A stretch of 10,572 nucleotides of DNA from Rhodospira sp. (GTDB lineage: Bacteria; Pseudomonadota; Alphaproteobacteria; Rhodospirillales; Rhodospirillaceae): positions 1 through 10,572 of the forward strand of contig JANQGN010000110.1 in NCBI GenBank assembly GCA_028277295.1. The letters are read 5' to 3'. Below, piece by piece: positions 5,783 to 10,572 of the stretch. The position numbers were made by a program, and so were the translations under genes. Within the stretch, counting starts at the first letter, position 1; each line of letters opens with the position of its first letter. The notes below the pieces were generated by a model. That model made no database searches. It saw only the letters and a list, made by a program, of their open reading frames with translations, and was not told the DNA's origin.

Positions 5783-8302
5783 TCAGGCGCCCGCCGATCC
5801 CGAGCGCCCCTTGGCACGCGTGGTGGGCGCGGCGGCGATCGGGTCCTCGGGCCAGGGGTGCCTGGGGTAGCGGCCTTTCATCTCCTTGCGCACCTCGGCC
5901 CAGGCGCCACGCCAGAATCCGGGCAGGTCGCGGGTGATCTGCACCGGCCGGCGCGCCGGCGACAGCAGCCGCAGCACCACCGGCACCCGGCCGCCGGCCA
6001 GGGTGGGGTGGGTGTCCAGACCAAACACCTCCTGCACCCGCACCGCCAGCGCCGGCCCCTCGGGATCCGCGTAGTCCAGCGCCAGGCGCGCGCCCGTGGG
6101 CACGACGATATGACGGGGGGCAAGCTCGTCGAGGCGCCGCGCCAGATCCCACGGCAGCGTCGCCCGTAGCGCGGCCACCAGGTCCACCCGGGCCAAATGA
6201 GCACGCCGCGTCAGGCCGGCCACGAACGGCGCTAGCCAGTCCTCAAGCGTGGCGGCCAGGGCCGCGTCGGACAGGTCGGGCCACGCCTCCCCCCGATGGT
6301 GGCGCAGGAACCCCACCCGCGCCCGCAGCGACCGGGCCGCCGGGGTCCAGGGCAAGGCAACCTCCAGACCCAGGGCGCGGATCCCCTCCAGCAGCGCCGC
6401 CACCACCGCCGCCGGATCGGCGCCGGTCAGGGGCTGGTCGCGCAGCACCAGGGCACCCAGAGTGGTCCGGCGGCGCGCGAGAACCACCTCCTCCCGCCGG
6501 GACCACTGGATCAGGTCGGTCGTCTCGACCGGCGCCACCCGGCCGGCCAGCACGTCGACCTCGTCCAGGGGCGCGGCCAGCCGCACCCGGGCCTCGATGC
6601 CCGACCGGTCCGAGACCATCCCCACCGCCAGCCAGGTCGCACCGGCCAGCGGGTCGGCCTCGTCGATCACCGCCCCGCGCCCGCCCGAAAGCAGCAGCCG
6701 CCCGGGTGGGCCGCCGTACCGCCGCCGGGCGACGCGGTCCGGGTAGGCCAGGGCCAGCAAGCGGCCGGGATCGGTATCGGCCGCCGCGTGATCCTCGCCC
6801 CGCACGCCCGCCAGCCGCCGGATCTGGCGCGCGACCTCGCGGACGCGGTGGAGCGTCCCGGGATGCGCCGCCGCCCGTCCAGCCCGCCCGCGCAGCACGT
6901 CCAGGCGTGCCCGCAGGTCCACCCCGGCCCCGGCGCCGAGCAGGTCGCGCTCGGACAGCAGGGCGGCGATGTCGGCGGCCATTCCACCCAAACCGATCTC
7001 GGCGCCCCGAACCACCATATGCGCCAGGCGGGGATGCAACGGCAGCCGGGCCAGCGCCCGGCCGTGACCGGTCACCCGTCCGTGCTGATCCAGCGCCCCC
7101 AGCCCCGTCAGCAGGTCCCGGGCCGCCGTCCAGGCCCCGGCCGGCGGCGGGTCCAGCCAGGCCAGCGCCCCTGCGTCAGTGACCCCCCAGGCGGCCAGGT
7201 CCAGCACCAGGGGGGCAAGATCGGCGTCGAGGATCTCGGGGCGGCGGGACGGCGCCAGGGCGCCATGGGCCGCCGCTGGCCACAACCGATGGCACACCCC
7301 CGGCCCCAGGCGGCCGGCGCGTCCAGCCCGCTGCGCCGCCGACGCCTGGGAGATCCTGGCCGTCTCCAGGCGCGTCAGACCCGAGCCGGGATCGAACCGG
7401 GGCACCCGCGCCAGACCGGAATCGATCACCACCCGCACCCCTTCGATGGTCAGGCTGGTCTCGGCGATGTTGGTGGCCAGCACCACCCGGCGGAGCCCAT
7501 CGGCGCGCGGTGTCAGGGCGGCGTCCTGGCGGGCCGCCGGAAGCGACCCATGCAGGGGCAGCACCGCCACGCCGGGCGGGTCGCCGAGAGTCCCTTCCAG
7601 CGCTTGGGCGACGCGGCCGATCTCCCGCTCGCCGGGCAGGAACACCAGCAGGTCGCCGGTCTCCTCCGCCAGCGCCCGGCGGGCCGCCTGGGTCACGGCG
7701 CGGGTCAGGCCCTCCGCCCCGAGATCGGGCGCGGGATGATGGTGGATCGTGACCGGGTGCTGACGCCCCTGGCTCTCGATCACCGGCGCGTGTCCCAGCA
7801 CGGCGGCGACGGACGCGGCGTCCAGGGTGGCCGACATGACCAGCAGGCGCAGGTCATCGCGCAAGGCGCCCTGGCTGTCCAGGCACAGCGCCAGGCCCAA
7901 GTCACCCTGTAGCGAGCGCTCGTGGAACTCATCCAGCAGCACCGCGCCGACACCCTCCAGCGCCGGGTCATCCTGAAGGCGGCGGGTAAGAATTCCCTCG
8001 GTGACCACCTCGACGCGCGTGCGCGGCCCCACGGCGCTGTCGAGACGCACCCGATAGCCGACCGTCTCGCCCACCGCCTCGCCCAGGGAGGCGGCCATGA
8101 AGCGGGCGGCGGCGCGGGCGGCCATGCGGCGCGGCTCCAGCATGAGGATCCGCCGCCCCGCCAGCCACGGCGCGTCAAGAAGGGCCAGGGGAACCCGCGT
8201 TGTCTTGCCGGCACCCGGCGGCGCCAGCAGCACGGCGTTGGGGCCCTGGTCCAGGGCAGCCCGCAGGTCGGGCAGGACGGCATTGATGGGGAGGGGGAGC
8301 AT
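5783..8302 (-). CDS. hrpB: ATP-dependent RNA helicase HrpB (DEAH-box)
   Basis: The 839-residue product matches HrpB in length and layout. Helicase motifs in order are APPGAGKTT (27-35, Walker A), RILMLEPRRMAARAAA (51-66), TEGILTRRL (101-109), DEFHER (124-129, the DEAH-box variant), MSATL (156-160), LATNIAETSLTI (275-286) and QRAGRAGR (324-331). These are followed by winged-helix/ratchet regions and the HrpB-specific C-terminal domain with a PRHPWPEDP motif near the end. By family it is a cytoplasmic RNA-dependent NTPase; its cellular role in most bacteria is poorly defined. I chose the ATG at 8302 because it starts MLPLPINAVLPDL as in homologues and has GGAG ten bases upstream; an open extension to 8494 overlaps the preceding gene and is Arg/Pro-rich noise. 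It follows the glycosyltransferase by 52 bases, and its stop faces that of the diguanylate cyclase across 18 bases. Confidence 0.95.
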   Translation of the reverse strand: MLPLPINAVLPDLRAALDQGPNAVLLAPPGAGKTTRVPLALLDAPWLAGRRILMLEPRRMAARAAARFMAASLGEAVGETVGYRVRLDSAVGPRTRVEVVTEGILTRRLQDDPALEGVGAVLLDEFHERSLQGDLGLALCLDSQGALRDDLRLLVMSATLDAASVAAVLGHAPVIESQGRQHPVTIHHHPAPDLGAEGLTRAVTQAARRALAEETGDLLVFLPGEREIGRVAQALEGTLGDPPGVAVLPLHGSLPAARQDAALTPRADGLRRVVLATNIAETSLTIEGVRVVIDSGLARVPRFDPGSGLTRLETARISQASAAQRAGRAGRLGPGVCHRLWPAAAHGALAPSRRPEILDADLAPLVLDLAAWGVTDAGALAWLDPPPAGAWTAARDLLTGLGALDQHGRVTGHGRALARLPLHPRLAHMVVRGAEIGLGGMAADIAALLSERDLLGAGAGVDLRARLDVLRGRAGRAAAHPGTLHRVREVARQIRRLAGVRGEDHAAADTDPGRLLALAYPDRVARRRYGGPPGRLLLSGGRGAVIDEADPLAGATWLAVGMVSDRSGIEARVRLAAPLDEVDVLAGRVAPVETTDLIQWSRREEVVLARRRTTLGALVLRDQPLTGADPAAVVAALLEGIRALGLEVALPWTPAARSLRARVGFLRHHRGEAWPDLSDAALAATLEDWLAPFVAGLTRRAHLARVDLVAALRATLPWDLARRLDELAPRHIVVPTGARLALDYADPEGPALAVRVQEVFGLDTHPTLAGGRVPVVLRLLSPARRPVQITRDLPGFWRGAWAEVRKEMKGRYPRHPWPEDPIAAAPTTRAKGRSGSAGA

Positions 8303-8354
8303 GCCGGTGAGTCTCCGAAACGCGGAGGACGGACGCACCAAGCCCGGCGCGCCC

Positions 8355-9620
8355 CTACGCCGCCGCCCGGCGGTCCGCGGCCACCAGGTCCCGCCATGGG
8401 GCCGCCAGGTCCTCGCGGAACACGGTCGACCAGGTGGGCGTGCCAGCCTCCGCGCCCTGGCGCGCGGCCACGCCCTGAGCCGCCCGGTCCCCACCGAGCA
8501 CGCCCTCGATGGCCGCCGCCCAGGCGTCCGCCGTGCCCTCGTTGACCACCACCCCGGCGGCGCCAGGCGTATGGATCAGGCGCGCCGTGCCGCCCTTGCG
8601 CCCGGACAGCACCACGGGCAGGCCGCAGGCCATGGCCTCCAGCACCACATTGCCCACGGTCTCGGACTCGCTGGGGAACACCAGCACGTCGGCCGAGGCG
8701 AACAGCCGCGCCAGGTCCGCCTGGGGCAGGACCCCAGGGGCGACCAGCCGATCCCCGCACAGCGCCCGGGCGCGCGGTACGTCGCTGCCCGTCCCCGCCA
8801 CCACTAGCGCCAGGTCGCGACCCCGGTCCAGCAGCAGCCGGGTCGCCTCGGCGGCCACCAGCATGCGCTTGCTGCCATCGGCGCGACCGGCGAACACCGC
8901 CACCGCCCGTCCCTCGGGCAGCCCGAAGCGCGCGCGCAGCCAGGCGCGATCGCGTTTCCGGGGGTGGAACAGGTCCAGGTCCACGCCCCGCCGCAAGTGG
9001 CTGATCGGCATATGCGGGAAAATCGCCGTGACCGCCTCGGCGTCGTCCGGCCGGGATACGAACACATGGCCACAGTGAGCGAGGTGACGGTGCAACCGTG
9101 TCCGCTCGGCCCGCCCCAGGCGCTCGCCAAGGTTCAGGGCGGTGACCAGCCAGCCCCCCACGTGGGTCCCTAGCAGCCGCCGCAGGATGGTCGGCGCGTA
9201 GGTGCGGGTCAGGGTCTCCACGTCGGTGTGGATGGAATGGACCAGCGGCATGCCTTCGGACAGGGCGACCGCCGCCGCCGTGCGGCCAAACGAGAAGTGA
9301 TCGGTGCTGACCAGAAGATCGAACCCCGGCAACAGTCCCGCCAGGGCCGGATGAAAGCCGGCCAGATCGGTATGCCCGGCGCCGCTGTCCAGGAACCAGA
9401 AGCGATGGGTGCCCAGACGCGGCGGCAACAGGTGGAGACGCGCGCGCGGGCCGCGCTCAATCACACGGGGCGCGTCGCCCAGGAAGAACACGGTCAGGTC
9501 GATGTCGGGCGACCCGGCCGCCGCCTCCATGAATCGCTCCCAGACCTTGACGTGACCGCCGGCGGCGTCGTGCCAGACCAGGGTGACCAGCACGGCCACG
9601 CGCAGGGGGGCTTTGTTCAC
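8355..9620 (-). CDS. GT4-type glycosyltransferase (GT-B fold)
   Basis: The 421-residue protein has the two Rossmann-like halves of GT-B enzymes. The N-terminal half begins RVAVLVTLVWHDAAGGHVK (7-25), with the glycine-rich acceptor-side loop at 20-23, and includes HSIHTDVETLTRTYA (128-142), similar to the H-T-D-x-x-x-Y pattern of SqdX/lipid glycosyltransferases. The C-terminal half has FAGRADGSKR (243-252), with the basic residues that contact nucleotide-sugar phosphate, and the E-x7-E signature E320/E328 in SETVGNVVLEAMACGLPVV. No signal peptide is seen; it is probably cytoplasmic or membrane-associated. The start is GTG at 9620, with aagg about 11 bases upstream. It lies 83 bases after suhB and 52 bases before hrpB on the same strand. 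Donor and acceptor are unknown; a lipid or envelope glycan is plausible. Confidence 0.88.
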   Translation of the reverse strand: MNKAPLRVAVLVTLVWHDAAGGHVKVWERFMEAAAGSPDIDLTVFFLGDAPRVIERGPRARLHLLPPRLGTHRFWFLDSGAGHTDLAGFHPALAGLLPGFDLLVSTDHFSFGRTAAAVALSEGMPLVHSIHTDVETLTRTYAPTILRRLLGTHVGGWLVTALNLGERLGRAERTRLHRHLAHCGHVFVSRPDDAEAVTAIFPHMPISHLRRGVDLDLFHPRKRDRAWLRARFGLPEGRAVAVFAGRADGSKRMLVAAEATRLLLDRGRDLALVVAGTGSDVPRARALCGDRLVAPGVLPQADLARLFASADVLVFPSESETVGNVVLEAMACGLPVVLSGRKGGTARLIHTPGAAGVVVNEGTADAWAAAIEGVLGGDRAAQGVAARQGAEAGTPTWSTVFREDLAAPWRDLVAADRRAAA

Positions 9621-9663
9621 GAGAGCAAACGCCTTTTCGAGAGGGTATCACGGCGCGGGCATG

Positions 9664-9692
9664 GGGGGCGCCCGCCCGGTGGGTCCGCCCCC
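9664..9692 (-). terminator. GC-rich hairpin between suhB and the glycosyltransferase gene
   Basis: Arms GGGGGCG-CCC (9664-9673) and GGG-tc-CGCCCCC (9681-9692) pair over ten positions with a two-base bulge. On the minus strand it starts about 11 bases after the suhB stop. There is no T-run, so it may be a partial terminator, an attenuator or a processing signal rather than a full stop. Confidence 0.35.
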
Positions 9693-9703
9693 GCGAGGCG
9701 GCG

Positions 9704-10507
9704 TCAGGCGGCGTCGGCGCCGGTTTTGAGCACCTCGCGGAGGGCTGCGTGCATGTGCTGGTTGGCCGCCAGGATGGAGCCGCCGTGCACGGGATTGGGT
9801 CCCCCATCCATCTCGGTGACGAAGCCCCCGGCCTCGCGGACCAGGATCACGCCCCCGGCCACGTCCCAGGGATGCAGGCCGCTTTCCCAGTAGCCCTCGA
9901 AGCGCCCGGCGGCGGTAAAGGCCAGGTCCAGCGAGGCCACGCCCATGCGGCGAATGCCGGCGGACACGGCCATCACCCGGCTCAACTCGCGCAGGAACGG
10001 TTGATGCCCGGGCCGCCCCCGGAAGGGGATACCGGTGGCGAACAGCGACTGCTCGATGGCCCGGCGCGACGACACCCGCAGGCGGCGATCGTTCATGAAC
10101 GCGCCCTGGCCCTTCTCGGCCCAATACAGTTCGTCGGTGATCGGGTTCATCACCACGCCGGCGACAATCTCGCCAGCCTTCTCCAGGGCGATGGAGATGG
10201 CGAAGTGCGGGATGCCGTGCAGGAAATTGGTGGTGCCGTCCAGGGGATCGACGATCCAGCGATGGCGCGGGTCGCGGCCCTCGTCGACACCGCTTTCCTC
10301 CATCAGGAAGCCCCAGTCCGGCCGGGCCTTCTTCAACTCCGCCTTGATGACCTTCTCGGCGCGCATGTCGGCGGTGGAGACGAAGTCGCTGGGACCCTTG
10401 ACGGACACCTGCAACTGCTCGACCTCGCCGAAGTCGCGGACCAGGCCCCGGGCCGCCTTGTTGGCGGCGGAGACCATCACGTTGATGTTGGCGGAGCGCA
10501 ATGCCAT
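9704..10507 (-). CDS. suhB: Inositol-monophosphatase family protein SuhB
   Basis: The 267-residue protein is a standard-length member of the Mg2+- and Li+-sensitive phosphatase family. Metal-binding motifs are all present: STAD (44-47), MEES (69-72, with E70), WIVDPLDGTTNF (84-95, with D87 and D90) and WDVAGG (214-219, with D215). By family it hydrolyses inositol phosphates and related sugar phosphates. The E. coli homologue also acts in rRNA antitermination; whether this one does cannot be judged. The ATG at 10507 shares its A with the TGA stop of efp, so translation is probably coupled and the two genes co-transcribed. The catalytic residues seem intact, and no frameshift is seen. Confidence 0.95.
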   Translation of the reverse strand: MALRSANINVMVSAANKAARGLVRDFGEVEQLQVSVKGPSDFVSTADMRAEKVIKAELKKARPDWGFLMEESGVDEGRDPRHRWIVDPLDGTTNFLHGIPHFAISIALEKAGEIVAGVVMNPITDELYWAEKGQGAFMNDRRLRVSSRRAIEQSLFATGIPFRGRPGHQPFLRELSRVMAVSAGIRRMGVASLDLAFTAAGRFEGYWESGLHPWDVAGGVILVREAGGFVTEMDGGPNPVHGGSILAANQHMHAALREVLKTGADAA

Positions 10508-10572
10508 CAGTCCTTGGCCCGCTCGACGTAGGTGCTGTCCTCGGTGTTGACCACCACGCGGGTGCCGGCCTC
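10507..10572 (-). CDS. efp: Elongation factor P, C-terminal end (partial)
   Basis: The last 21 codons and stop of a gene that runs off the right edge of the window. The encoded end, EAGTRVVVNTEDSTYVERAKD, is the typical C terminus of elongation factor P (third, OB-fold domain). EF-P binds ribosomes stalled at polyproline and promotes peptide bond formation; the modified residue lies in the part not visible. Its TGA overlaps the ATG of suhB by one base, an arrangement that fits a conserved efp-suhB operon. Confidence 0.9.
   Translation of the reverse strand, partial: EAGTRVVVNTEDSTYVERAKD

Noticed and set aside
6296..7912. 538-codon plus-strand open frame opposite hrpB
   Set aside because: Composition (Gln/Arg/Gly/Pro-rich) is typical of antisense frames in GC-rich genes; the opposite strand encodes a full helicase with all motifs.
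8303..8494. N-terminal extension of HrpB
   Set aside because: It overlaps the end of the glycosyltransferase gene, is Arg/Pro-rich and is absent from HrpB homologues as I know them.
9749..10531. 260-codon plus-strand open frame opposite suhB
   Set aside because: Antisense shadow; suhB on the other strand has every catalytic motif and an operon-like overlap with efp.

Overview
The window is GC-rich chromosomal DNA from an alphaproteobacterium, most likely of the Rhodospirillales. I infer this from the base composition, the efp-suhB gene pair (an adjacency I recall from this group), and a two-component receiver of a type common there. It carries six complete protein genes and the 3' end of a seventh. 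There are no rRNA or tRNA genes, no CRISPR array and no transposase.

Left part (1-2053): one plus-strand gene for an S-adenosylmethionine-dependent O-methyltransferase (476-1525) sits between long non-coding stretches full of structured repeats. A repeat at 1-87 returns in inverted orientation at 1679-1780, so the methyltransferase and its leader lie between two inverted copies. A third, partial copy in direct orientation lies at 1902-1991. Between the second and third copies are several hairpins. The early part of the methyltransferase gene is clearly less GC-rich than its neighbours (65 of 120 bases in 541-660, against 47 of 60 in 8221-8280). Together this looks like an accessory island. 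A 27-bp near-palindrome at 389-415, just ahead of the methyltransferase, is a good operator candidate.

Middle part (2054-5764): a large dynamin-superfamily GTPase on the minus strand has a G domain that resembles eukaryotic EHD ATPases/GTPases, two predicted membrane segments and a proline-rich tail. It is divergent from a plus-strand REC-PAS-GGDEF response regulator with all the hallmarks of an active diguanylate cyclase, including its inhibitory site. They share a 204-bp intergenic region.

Right part (5783-10572): a minus-strand run reads efp (3' end only), suhB (inositol-monophosphatase family), a GT4-type glycosyltransferase, and hrpB (DEAH-box helicase). efp and suhB overlap by one base. 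The gaps after suhB and after the glycosyltransferase are 83 and 52 bp, so the four could be one transcript, although a GC-rich hairpin follows suhB. hrpB converges on the diguanylate cyclase with an 18-bp gap.

The points most worth a second look are the inverted-repeat pair around the methyltransferase, the structured block 1780-1927, the operator-like palindrome at 389-415 and the EHD-like dynamin. I see no clear evidence for a completely new multi-gene system.
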